The notes beneath the pieces are model-generated. The model made no database searches and was not told the origin of the DNA. It was given only the letters and a program-made list of their open reading frames with translations. A stretch of 64,000 nt of DNA from Solen grandis (lineage: Eukaryota; Mollusca; Bivalvia; Adapedonta; Solenidae). The stretch covers positions 58,339,518-58,403,517 of the forward strand of contig CM037782.1 in NCBI GenBank assembly GCA_021229015.1, read 5' to 3'. Position numbers and translations under genes: made by a program. Position 1 is the first letter of the stretch, and every line of letters begins with the position of its first letter. Below are positions 42,688 through 56,400 of this stretch, piece by piece.

Positions 42688-43545
42688 CAGGGGTGGCAAA
42701 ATCTCATTTTATTTTACTTGTCCACGAACAACCAAAATTAAAATTTCACTTGTCCGTAGCAAAACACTACTTGTCTGTACTTTTTTGAAAAACTATTGGT
42801 AAAAAAATATGGAAATAATTGAAATTTTATTACTACTCTCAATAAATTGATTTAGGCATGTAAAAAAACATTATATTAACTACCTTAACACTGAAAGTTG
42901 AAACATTTTTTACTGACTGATTTAACAATCAAACTGTTTAACACCGCAGAATTGTCTTATGCATCTGTTATTTTCGTCAAAGTCGACATTTCGCTGAGTC
43001 CTCATCATTGACTCTAAGCCATGGGATGTCTTTAAGGCATGATTTTTAAAATGATCTTTAACGCTTTGTTTTATCGTATTTTTAATCTTAGTCTTTTATT
43101 GTTTTCTTGGGGGTTGATCGGGATATTCTTCCCCTTTTCTTGTTTGAGAAGATTTTTAATAAGGAATCGACCCATTTGACAAGGAACTTACCAATTAAAG
43201 ACTGTGTGTTAAAGTGCTGACTTTGAGAATGTATACAACACAAAGATGTAAAATATGTAAACAAAAATCACAATTGCTAATCCAATGAGTCTTTGATAAT
43301 CAACAAAAATCTGAAACGAAACCAGTCAAAACGGAATGGTTTAATATGCGGATCATCTTGTAAGATGCTGAAAAATAAACTTTATTTGACAGACGCATGT
43401 CAGGGATATCTTTACAGTTGAAGTGCTGCAGGTTAGAGTTTTGAATTTAAATTTTTGCTACGGTTTCAGATTTTTAGTTGTCCACGGACAAGTCAATAGT
43501 GAAAATTTACTTGTCCGTACCAGCCAATGGATTTCGCCATCCCTG
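42688..43545. mobile_element. Non-autonomous hAT-like element, about 858 bp
   Basis: Left end CAGGGGTGGCAAAATC; right end GATTTCGCCATCCCTG, its near-perfect reverse complement. Both ends are followed inward by repeated ACTTGTCC/GTCCACGGACAAGT motifs, which act as subterminal repeats. CAGGGRTGGC ends fit hAT elements. No clear 8-bp duplication was found and there is no coding capacity. Confidence 0.6.
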
Positions 43546-43577
43546 CAATAAACAACATATGATCTGTGTATTTGCAG

Positions 43578-44488
43578 GGTGCAATCATTGGGATAGATGA
43601 TGATGATGACAGCACCTTCACTATCACAGTTGATCACAAGACATTCCACTTCCAAGGTACATTGCAACAAAACACTAGTTTCACTTAGGGCTGTACTTCA
43701 TGGGGACTAACTTTTGCATATTTTTGTGGGAATATAAATTCCAATGAAAATATTAATGTAGTAGGCTTAATGCTTTCTGTATCTTAAATTCACAAATATA
43801 TATTACCATGGAATTGACTTCATTGTGGTGTCTGTAAAATTCAAACTCAATTACGAAATGTAATAATTTTACATCTTGTAATGCTCAGTGGTCAGACTTT
43901 CATGAAAGTGTTTTTATTTTTGCCAAAATGGATAAAGGAAAGTGGACAGAAATTTTAGAGCAGTATAGCATTAAACTCTTTATAATGAAGATTTTGGTAC
44001 TATCAATGAAGTACTGTGTACTTAGGCATTATGAAATCATATCATTATGCCTTTACCTCATGAATTGTTTTGTACGTATTTATAACACTTGATAAATTTA
44101 TTTACTGAACTTAAGATGTTTTATATTGTATTTTTCTTTATTGTGCAGACAATGTAGAATCTGAGCTACAATACTGTATGAGCAAACAGAGGTCAGACCC
44201 TTTTCAGACATTTCCTTCCAGGAAAATAATTGCATGTCTATGAGATAAATGGTTAACAGAGAGCTTTTATGTTGTGTAGCATGTGTCATCAGGGGTGATA
44301 CACATCAGGAAAACTGTAAAAGATGATATCAGAAATAAATATGTTAGAAACAGGAACAAAATTATTGTCACATATTTCTATGACAGCTAACGGTGTTATT
44401 TTCAGCGCGGGATGCTGATGAAAGAGAACGATGGATAGAGGGACTGGAAAACACCATCGTTAGACATTCACATAAGATGCACTCAGTG
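43578..44488 (+). CDS. OSBPL9: OSBPL9 PH-domain C-terminal half (two exons)
   Basis: Exon 43578-43656 encodes [19 protein letters not shown], then KTFHFQ. Exon 44406-44488 encodes [18 protein letters not shown], the C-terminal PH helix with its invariant Trp. In ORP9 this domain binds PI4P on the trans-Golgi. The N-terminal strands are not found between 41968 and 43577. Confidence 0.9.
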
Positions 44489-47400
44489 GTAAGCGAGACC
44501 ATTTTTAGGTTGTTTACATTGGACATATAAAGGTGGTGACATTTCTTGATAGAATCATAAATAAAAGAATATTCATTTTAGTGTAAACTAACATGGGTTA
44601 ATTATAAATTTATATATTATTTGAATATTCAATTAGCCACGATAGGAAAATATTACCAATTTTCTATCCACTTCATGTGATTTATTAATTACTGCTTTCC
44701 GCAAACCTGTGGAAAACGTATAGGGTTTGTTATGTTTATTATTTTTCTTCTTCTTATTATTATTCTTATTCTTCCAACCTATTTCAAGAGTTAATTTCAA
44801 TATGTTGCCAATGTCCAAGCAACATGAAAATTAAATTGCCATGACAAAAAAGTTTAAATTCATTTATTTTCTATTTCCAATGACATCAAATGATGTCAGA
44901 TTTGATGTCAGCTTCAAATGTTTGTTTACGTTCTAGAGCCTTCAATTCTGGTAGGATTGTCTTGATATTTTCACAGAAGATGTATGTAAGAAATGTTTTC
45001 TTTGTCACATGGTTATGACGTCATGTGTATTGAAGCAAGAATTATTTTTAAAAAAAAAAACATATATAATCGCCAAATAAACTTAAAATTTTCAAAAATG
45101 TTGAAACTTAAAACATTCATAAAATCTGAAAATTTCAAGTGATTATGTCATCAAACATGACAGATATTCATGTTTCATGGAATGTCTGCTTGAAAACAAA
45201 CATCTTAGCACTCTTGAAGCAACAAGATTTTTTTTATCAACTGAAATGGTGCATACCTCAAGGAATTTATGTTGAGTGAGGTGAATATGACAACAATGAC
45301 ACTCAAGTAGTAATTTTTGAAAAAATCATATCAAATTGACAATTGGATCAGTGAACTTTGAATTAGAAAATAAAAAGCCGTAGTTTAAAATGCGCAAAAA
45401 GTCCTGAAAATTTAAAGTGATTAGCTTAAAGCTTCAATGACATCAGCAAATAATATCTTTCCTACGTGATAAGTTTTATCCCCACAGAGATAAGCAAACA
45501 GAAAGCCGTTTCGTTTGTAATTTCAACAAACGACCTTCTAGTTTGAAATGAATTGTCAGTTCAAAATATAAAACATTTGTGTCAAGTTACTGTAATGCAT
45601 TAATTTATAGCGTATGAATATTTAACGGTGTTCTAAGAATAATGCATCAGCAAACAGTACAGATCCATTTTAACAAGGAGACCGATAAAAGTATTTTAGC
45701 AGTGGATCCAACCCTTATTTTGTAATTTGTTTAACTCAATGGAAATTTTCACATTGTGATCAAATGCAGCATAGTATCTTAGACCCTAGACCCAAAGCTA
45801 AGCGTTAAAATGGAGTAACTATGTAAAAAGGTTATGTATTCTCAATCCAGAACCAACTTGGAGGCCCAGTTCCGAGTGCTGCTGACTTTGACCGCAAGTT
45901 GTCGGAGACAGATGCCTATCTTCAGATCCTGATCAACCAGATAGACAGTCTCACGGCTCGCATCGAGGCGTGTGAAGATGTGGCCTCGAAGGAGAAATAC
46001 AATGTGATCAAGGTGACGGCTAATGCAATGGTTGAGGCCATCAAACATTCCATCGTCATGTTGCAGATCTCCAAGGTAACCAGGGTTTCTTTGAAGTGTG
46101 GCTTGTGCCATTTGTTGTGTAGTATTTATGTGGTTGATATTTACTATACACCCACTTACAGAAATGTAGCTGGGGTAGGTGCTATGATTAAGAATCGTGC
46201 CCTTTGATCTGTTGATTTGTGACCCTTTTACAGCAGTTAACTGTTTTTTTGTTGTTGTTTTTTACTGGTCCGGGTGGCCGAGTGGTTAGAGTGTGGCCGA
46301 GTGGTTAGAGTGTCCGCCCTGGAATTGAGAGGTTGTGGGTTCGGTCCCTGGCCACGTCATACCAAAGTCATTAAAATTGATTCTGGCATAGCTTTCTTGC
46401 TTGGTGCTCAGCATATAAGGGTAGTTCCAGGACAGATTTGCCCAGTGTCAGGATAATGTGACTTGGTGTGGTATCATGCCACATGTCTACGGCGTGGTAC
46501 TGCAGTGTGGCAGCACTATATCTGTCTCAAGTAGGCATCATCTCCGAATGACTGAAGTACTGACAGTGGGACGTTGAACCCAATAAACAAACAAACAACA
46601 CTATGGTTTTATATGTTGAGTCAAAGTACTTTAATGGGGTATTAACCACCTTCATTTATAGCTCTAATTATTTCAGACTTTAAAAAATAATGGGATGTTA
46701 TATTTGGGAAAATATTAGGGATTTAAATTGAAGGAATGGGTAGGTGAGAAGTAAAATTCACCTTCATTGCAATTTTTTCAGAGTTTGATACATATATTTG
46801 GTTGTTAGAGAATTGACCAGAGAAACTGAATATTACATAGCTAAATATGATTTAATTAAAGGTTTTCAAGTTTATTTTTTATTTTTTGTTGTTTGGGAAA
46901 CAAGTTTATACAACTTATACTAATCCTTCTTACTGGTTCCTGGGTTGGACCAGTACTTTGCATCTGGGAGGATCTTGAATCATCAGGTTCTTGCACCCAT
47001 AAACTTCAAATCCGCAGTCATGTTCAATACCACTGGAACATTGCAGCGTTATTTAGGGATAATAAATTAAAGTTACAAGAAACAAGAATAGCAAGAGAAA
47101 AAATGTGTTTTTAAGACCATTTCTCTTTTTAAATTTGTAATTATTTTGAAGAACCGACAAGCAAGTCAGATTAGCATTGTTACCAATTTTGTGGAGATCA
47201 GTAGCAGTGTTCTTACTCTCTGAGTGATACTCTATGATAAAAAAGCAAATGCCAAATATTCATCACTTATCGGCAGTAGTGCTTGTAGCATACCAGAATA
47301 AGTAATGGAACTTAGGTAAATCATGGGCAGTATTTTGACAGCTCAATGTTTGCACTGAGTACATTTGCCCATAAATAATATAGCATGCATTAATTATTTG

Positions 47401-50400
47401 TGTTTCTTTGAATATCAAGGCAATTTATATTGATTGTTGCATAGCAACCTAGTTTATTATTATCTTTATACTTTTCATTACTTAATGCAGTTTTGTGCTA
47501 GCACTGCCACTTTGATTTATTGCCTTAAGAGGAAAGAAAACTAATTGATAATCAATTATTCAACAGTTTAACACAATTCACATTTAACTGTGAACTGAAA
47601 ACTCTACCAATCACATAATTTGACACAGGTCCAATCCCTGTGTTCTCAAAAAGTAATACCATGTTGCCATTACATTTAATGGTTTTGAGTTTGAGCCTCG
47701 GTATTTTGGGCCTGGTGACTTGAGTTGTTAAAGCATTTACCCACTAAACAGGAAATTATGGGTTTGATCCCTGGCTCTGAAATACTGAAGCTGTTAATAG
47801 TACTGGTATATCTACCTTTGCATATCACCTGGCTTGCTTTCATTATGCTGAATCATATGCAACTGTGTGCTTACAGTAAACTACAAAGTTTTCTCAGTGT
47901 CATAAACCATGATGTTCACATATATCTATGTTCAGCATAAGGTGCACATGGACAGCATGGTATATGATTCCATGGTATATGATTCCATGGTATATGATTC
48001 CATGGTATATGATTCCATGGTATATGATTCCATGGTATATGATTCTACTACAAATCCATAGCTTACTGTAAGCAACCGGTTGCATACAGTTTGGCATACT
48101 GAACATACGCCTGATGTCAGATTGATGTGACTGGATGTGGTATCATGCTGCTTATACACTGTTTGATATTTGTTTGACAAAAGTCCCTAAATTATTGAAA
48201 TACTATCATTGGAATGTTTATCTCTTACCTCATATAGATGTGTTTTGACGCCTTGGCAAACAGAGCAGACTGGTGTTAGACAGCTCCCTTTGTGTTTGGT
48301 CTGATCAGGTTCTACTCAGTTTGCTTACACAATATTGTATCTCACATTCTACAGTCTTAATGGTTAAGAAAAAATCCTTTGTTTCATATACCATAAAAAG
48401 TTTAGTAAAGTCATATGCATTAAATCATGATAATATCTATGAATATTCATGAGGTGACACACTGACCAATGAAAAGCCAGATCACACTGGACATGGTTTT
48501 GTCTGAAAAAGCCTCACTATCTTGCCTCTAAAAGATTGCGTAGTGACAAATATTACTTGATCAACCCACGAGTCACTCACAGGCAAATGTGTATACTGGT
48601 CTCATTGGTCTTTTTCCTATAAAGCTTTCATGTGGTGAAAGGTTAATGACTTAGCACTTATAAAAACAAATGCTGGAAAAATGCACAAGAATATAAAGCA
48701 GTCATGACCAGTGTGCTAAATTTTTATTACAGTGCACTTAGTTTTTTCATGGGTCATTACAGTGCACACATTTTTCCTAGTACACATTATGGCACAGTTA
48801 CTGCAACTTCAGTAGGAATACTTTTGCATGGAATTTGCTTTTGTGGATACATGTAAATGTTACTCATTCTCTCACTCCATTGAATATCTACCAGTGTATA
48901 TATCTACTCAGCATTGCAGCAGGACCTCTCTCAATTGTACCTGGATCAGTCTGTAATTGAATCATGATTATGACTATAATGTAGCTTTTATTCTGAGGGC
49001 TTGGTGCAGGACTATTGTAACTACATATAAATAAAGAAGTATTTACAATAGTTTCGCACCATGTCCTCAATTCCATACACATTCCTTTCACCCTGGCTAT
49101 CGGTCCCCACTCATAGGTGATAAAAAGCTAATTATTGAAGAAAATCATCAGATGCAAATGTTCCCAATAGCACCATTTTGTAATTAGAGTTTATTGATGG
49201 TTCATTTGGTCCTGCAAGAGACTCAATTTTAAGTTTAATTATTTGGTTTCTTTGAAAGAGTAATATAATTTAATATGTTTTATTTCTTCTCCAAATTGAA
49301 TTATCTGGTTGCAAGATGTAGGTTTTATGGTATTCTAAGGCATAAATCCTTTACTTCAAATAGACTCATTTTGGCGCATAGATGTACAGAGCAGACCTAA
49401 AGGATCAGTCTGATAAGGTTCTCCTCAGTTTGCTAATACATTATTGTTCCTACATATTCTAAAGAAATATCCATTGTTTCAAAAAACATTTAATTTTCAG
49501 TAAATTAATATTCATGAAGTCATATTGTACATAAATATTCATGAGGTAAAGGGTTAAAGTTGTGCTTGGCTGGACCAGTTCTTTGCATCTGTAAAGATAA
49601 TGAAAGATGTTTGCCCCCCCCCCCCCCCCCCCCGCCTAGTTTGCATGCACAAGCTTATATTGGCTGTCATGTAAACTATCACTGGAACATTGCACCATAA
49701 TCTAGGGATAATAATATTACTTTATGTGACAGGCCTTTTGTTATCAAAATCAAATCTAAACAGAGAAATAAAAAATCTAAACTGAGAAATATATTTCAAA
49801 CCTTACTGGGGCGAGTTGCTCAGACAAAGTGTTGCAACATCATATATTACCGTTTTATTCTTGCAGTAAAAGTAAGATTGTCTTGGTGTTATGTAAAGAT
49901 GCAGGGTTTTACGTCATGATCAAATTTTGAGTTCCCAAAGGAATCAGCTTGGATTTGATTAGGGGTCCAGTCATAGACAATGGGAGTCACATCTTCGCAA
50001 TCATATGGGTTTTATTATATCTTTTTCTGTTGATAAAAACCTGCTTTTAATAAGAAATAACAGTCAAAAGTATTTTTGAATTTAGGCTCAACATTCTTTT
50101 TATTGAAAAAAGAAAAGAGATTCCCATGTATCCCTGCATCCATGTTTTTTTCAAATCCAGATTGTTTTATTGTGTGTAATGGACTCAGAAATGTGTGTCT
50201 TTTTAATCCCTGGCAATGATATTGATATATAATCTGTTACATGTGGGTTGTCCAAAATGTTTTTGTAGGAAACTCTGAAGGAGCCATTACTGAATGGTAG
50301 CATGCATGAACCTGTCCTGACTCAAGGTGCAGACTTTGATTACTTCGGCAATGTACCTGTCAACAATGAAGGTGAGATGTCTGACATAATAAAACTATTT

Positions 50401-53400
50401 TATCATCAATTTTCGAGGGGCTAATTTCATTCATTTGTATTAACAAAGTCACCTTAAATTCAAAAATGAATTTTACCATGACTTATAAGACTAGTACATT
50501 GTATATACCACACACAATTATTTCAGTGAAATTTCCTAGGGATTGCAAATGTCTTTATGTCTTTGATCTTGCATTCATTACAATATTACATTGACATGAA
50601 GGCAGTTCTATATGAACACTGTCAGAATTTTATGAGAATGTATTTGTATGATGATGGTTGTTTAGTACTCTTGAGAGAAGTAATGATATACATAAATCAT
50701 GATATGTTGTAATGGTCACATAATATCAAGAACTAGTAAGGTGTTTTCGATGTTTCATGAGCTGTATTAAAATGGTGTTTTTCTAATAGCAAGGAAATAA
50801 TATAGTTATTTATTGTTATATTTGAATATATAGGAAACTCTATCTGCCTCTTCTGTCTGTCTGTCTGTCTGTCCATTGATCCTGCAGCTGGTATACCTTT
50901 TGAATAAAGGAACCATTGCTCACTTGCAGTTCACAATATTGAGTTATACATGGAATGATGTTATTTCTGTCAGTCCTGTTCAAGGGGAGATAATTGAGAA
51001 TACATGAAATGATGCTATTTCTGTCAGTTTTGTCTAAGAGGAGATAATTGGGACTTAACTTTTTGTTAGAGCCATTATATGCATTATTTGTGACAAAGGG
51101 CAATGCATAGGGAATCCTTCAACCACCCATAGAGAAATTTCTGATATTGTCATGGAGAAGAGTTTCAATGGTGTTTATACAGTGCTGGTAAGCTCATAGC
51201 TACTTGAAAGCATAAATATTAATTGTTGGAACTTATTTTATCTTTTGTATTTTATAAAATTGTTTTGAAAATAGTATGTATGGGTTGTTCCAGGACTGGT
51301 TGGTCTGTTGTGCAAATGATTTGATTGGTTGTTGTATCTTGCCATTTTATACTGCATGCTATTGCTATGAGGCAGCACTATTTCTGTCTCTAGTAGGCAA
51401 ATTCCCCAACAGGTAAACATACTGACAGAAAAACTGTTGGTGAGACATTATATTCCAATCAACTGTACAACTTTTGCAGTGTGTGACAACGACATCAACG
51501 AGCCTACAATGCCTGCCACCTCCTACTCTAGCAGCGAAGATGAAGATTTCTTTGATGCAGAGGAAGAGCCGAAATCACCCAAAACTACTCCAAAGTATTT
51601 AAGATCTTTACCTTAAACTGTTTCTATGTCATTTGAGAAACAATTTCTTACGACACACTGAAATCCTTCTCAATGGTTTCTTGTTTGTACCATTACTTTG
51701 TGTCCTTAACAGTCATGATATTCTTTACCCCCTGGGGTTCTAACCCATGGCCTTTGGATCAGCAGTCAATTATATTACCCCTGGACCAAGGCTTTGTAGC
51801 TTCTAGAAATATCACGGTTGTGTGTCAAAGAAATAAGTTCCATATATGATACTTGAACAATAATAGATAGTTGAACTTAGACAAATTAAAATAAAACTTT
51901 ACCTCAACATTGTGCTTGCTTTGATTTTATCCCATGTTTATTATTGTAACACTACTAATTCCAAAGCATTCATGAGTAATGGTGTCGAGTTTTGAGTTTT
52001 AAGCATTTTCTAGGATTATTTTTGTCTTTGTCTCTCTTATTAAAACACATTTCTTTAAACTCAAACAAGAAAGTTAGATTAATGCACATTTCTTGGTTTC
52101 AGCAAAAAGCTAGTAGAGAGTATCGTGCAAGAGACGGAAGCGATGAAGGATGCAGAGGGAGCAAACACAGACTCGCCACAACCCGTAGTCCGGCCGCCCA
52201 CTGCCATCACAGAAGAGGACTACCATGACGGTAGGTCACCATCTTTGTTGAAACCTTCACCATTAATACTTCAGTTATATAACTGTAGGAGAGTTAATTC
52301 TCCTTATAAAGGACTTAAATGATAAACTTGTTTGTTTTTGTTCTTGTTTTATGTTTAAGAAAAAAAAATATACCACTTACACTAATCCCTCACAAGAGCT
52401 CCTTGATAGTTTTTGATGGGACTGTAGTTTATCTTCAGAATGTAGATTGAAATAACTGAAAATTTGGCCCTTGGATCTAAAGCTTGTTAACTGTGGCATA
52501 GTTGTTCAACCTGTAACCTCATAAAGAATTATTTGATGCATTTGCAAACAGGGCAGACCCAGATCAGACGACTCCTTTAGGTCTTTGTTTGCCTATATGA
52601 TATTGTAGCTCAGTTTCTCTACAGTCTATATGGCAAAGAAGAATCTATTGTTTCATGTACCATTTAAAGTTTAGTATTAATATTCATCATGGCATAAATT
52701 TGTTCACAAGGTAATGGGTAAAATTGTCTTATAGCATTTGTGTAATTATTAATTGAAATTTTAGTTGGTGTAAGTTTCCCATAGGTTATTTCTAATAAGG
52801 TAATAACTTCCCTCATATAGACTCATTTTGACGCACTCAATAGGTATCACATAGAGCCTGATCTGCAGGAAACCACAGTTAAACCTTACCAAATTTAATT
52901 ATAAAGTCCTCATTTCCAGACCACTGAGGAGCAGCGAACAGCGTAAACTTTGATCAGCCTGCGAGTTACTTGCAGTCTGATCTGGTTTTATGCTGTTCAC
53001 ATAGGTCTTTTCATGGTTTCCTCTATGAGGGAAAGGGTTAAAACCATTAAAATAGTTTAATGTAATTGCAAAGTCTTGAAAATTCAATTGAGCCATGATA
53101 TATTTCAGACCTCTATGATGATAAAGAAGAAGAAGGGTGTAAGTATAACTTGACATGGTTGTCTGTCTGTCTCTCCTTCTGTCCATCCATCTATCTATCC
53201 ATCAGTCTTCCAACATGCCTCTCTGTATCTCCCTTTGCATAATTCATATATAGAAACAAGGAGGAATGAGATCAGAACCATTGAAATATTTCGTGTAACA
53301 CCAGGTTTTTGAGTTACTGGTTGTGTTGTAACTGAGGCTTGTTGCTGAATCATTGCAGATAAACAGTCTTCATACACATGTTGATAAATGTAAATAAAGC

Positions 53401-56400
53401 AAGGACATACTTAACAAAATATTCATATATCTGTGGTCAGTTTTTACTTGGACAATTAAAAATATTGCTGAACATAAAGAATGAATACAAACAATAGATA
53501 CTTTGAACAGTAAAAACCAACATCATTACCAAAGTTTTCTGTCTGTAATGCTGTGCGTTATTTGAATATATTTCCAAATCTTGATAGGGCTCTAAATGTA
53601 ATAATTATTGCCTAGAACTGATGGCAGATGTCATGTGATAAAAACTGATTATAATGTACAAATGGCCAGGGTAGCTTTAAGGTTAGAGCATCTACCCTGT
53701 AACCCAGAGGTCATGGGTTCAGTTCCTGGCCCAACTTACCAAAGCCATAAAAATGGTACTGCTGTGTCTCTGTTGCTTGGTGTTCAACATGTAGGGTAGT
53801 AGGACAGTTCAATCTCCATGCAGTTATCTTCCCTTCATTCTTTAGCATAGATCTCTGCCACCACGAGTAGGCATTTATTAGGATTTCTGATATATCATAA
53901 TTCTTTTTAATTGTTAAAAAAACTGTTTCTATGTATTAGCTTAGTTTTCTCTCATTCATATATGATGAAATAAATAAAAATTATAACAAATAAAAATATT
54001 TTTTTAAAGAAATATGAAAATAACCGTTATTTTTTATTTTTTCAAATTCTTTTTATTTATTAGTGAGTGGCATTTTCCTCTGTATATTTTCTTAAATAAA
54101 CATCAATTATCGCCTTTTAGTAAAAAATAATCTGTTTAGAAAATAACTTTTTCTGTGCATGGAGATCTATAAATAATAAATCTTCGCCATTTTGTAAGCC
54201 TACAATCATCACGTGTCATTTGTGACGGCAGTGATTCTTTTTGCTAAGTGAGTGTGTAAGGGAGATCACTGTGTGGAGTTTGAGGACAGTTTAGCCCGGT
54301 GTCAGGATAATGTGATTGAGTGGGGTGTCATGTGACATGTCTCCTGTATTATGTACTATATCTTTCTCATGTAGACAAAGTCCCCAAATGCCAAAAATAC
54401 TGTCAGTGAGTCATTTAACCCTAGCATACAGACATGATTATGATACCTGACTGTGGTTTGGCTGTTACAGTGGGGTCCCTGGAGAAACACGGCAGTATCA
54501 TCACCCACCTGCTGTCTCAGGTCCGCATTGGGATGGACCTCACCAAGGTTGTCCTGCCAACCTTCATTCTCGAGCGCAAATCCCTTCTCGAAATGTATGC
54601 TGACTTCTTCGCCCATGCAGACCTGTTTTTACAGTGAGTGCATTTGACCTTGTTATTTTACTGTAAGATGAAACACAGTGTAATTGTTTAAAATGTTAAG
54701 ATTATATTTTTAACAGTGGTTGAGTGAACAGACAGAACTGTAGCTGTCTTTACCCCACCATACATGGACCATTAATGAAATCAGTTTTTAGATAATTGTT
54801 CTCAATTTAATCATGAAAATTTGAAGGCAAATTTTATTATAATCTTTTATTATGTTTATGCAATTTTTATCTCAGGGTTGCGGACATGCCAACGCCTAAG
54901 GATCGGATGATACAGTTGGTTCGGTGGTATATGTCTGCCTTTCATGCTAGTCGGAACTCTGATATAGCCAAAAAGCCTTACAATCCAATTCTAGGGGAAA
55001 CCTTTGCTTGTTACTGGAATGTCCCAGGTTATGAAAAATCTGATGTAAGTATTAGTCAGTCATAATTTAATTATCCTTCTTGGTGGTTTATGGGTTAGAC
55101 CAGTACTTTGCCCCAGGGAACGTCATGAAAATTCCTTTTGGGGTTTGAACTCACAGCTTCCTAGTTCTCAGTCATGTATTCTACCATTATACCATGTTAC
55201 TTTATCAAACACTTCTTCTGGTTTAGTCTTGTACTCATACACAGAAAAGGGATTTAGATAAAACAATGAATATAGTAGGACACATTCTGTACTTACTGTT
55301 TACATTAAAAGAGGGAAAAAGTAGTGAAAGATGGATTGATCATTTCACTCAGATTGGCCAAAGGATCAGTATGATTTTTCACTGCTTATAATGGTAGTGA
55401 ATGCTAGGTCAATTTACAAATATTGATTCAAGAACTTGATTAATGATAATAATAGACACTTTGAGAACCCCTACCAAGGTTTTCTTTCTTCAGATAATGA
55501 GGAAAAACCGGAACAAGTCTAGAATTAAATATTTATTGATCTCATTGTAATCAGATATCACCATACTTGAATTCTACCAATGGTACTTAGCACAAAGTAA
55601 TACTTTAATACTTAGGGGCAAAGTTCATCAGTTATGCTTCTTTAACCCATTCCCTCATATAGACTCATTTTGACGCACTCAATTGGTACCACATAAAGCC
55701 TGATCTGCAGAACACCACAGTTAAACCTTACAAAATTTAATTATATAGTCCTCATTTCCAGATCACTGGGAGCAGCGAACAGCATAAAACCTGATCAGCC
55801 TGCGAGTTACTCGCAGGCTGATTTGGTTTTATGTTGTTCGCATAGGTCTTTTCATGGTTTCCTCTATGAGGGAAAGGGTTAAAAAAAAACAAAAAAAAAA
55901 CACCGAATATTTCATTACTTTACAAATATTGTTAATAATTATTAAGGTAATAATTCATTTAGTCATTTTCTTGATATTGAAAAACAGGAATGCATTATTA
56001 TCTGATTTTAAGTATTGCTTAGTGCTAAGTATTGTTGATGGATTTCGAATCTGAGATCAAAGGAAATCTGGGCCTAAAGTGTGTTATCTGTCAAAATCCG
56101 CAGCAACATGCACAATACACCTGAATGTGAACACAAACAACAACAGGTCAAAGAAAAACATCATTTTCACAGTGTACATGTAGCTTATTCTGAGATGAAA
56201 GTACTTTTTATATGACTATTTTAACACTGAAATATACACATTTTTAGCTGGACTATTCGAAGAATATGAGAGCTATTGTAGTCGCCCTTGCGTCGGTGTC
56301 GGCGTTGCAGCTTTTGGTTAAAGTTTCGCATGCAAGTTACTATCAACCTTATATCTCAATAACCATTTATGGTATTGACTTGAAAGTTTATAAATATGTT

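Noticed and set aside
45842..46111. Minus-strand ORF of 89 codons
   Set aside because: Antisense shadow of the OSBPL9 linker exon at 45851-46075.
46264..46350. Possible tRNA-Ser/Leu gene
   Set aside because: It has a duplicated A-box and no acceptor stem, and is continuous with a SINE body and A-rich tail.
54356..54616. Minus-strand ORF of 86 codons
   Set aside because: Antisense shadow of the OSBPL9 ORD exon at 54471-54633.
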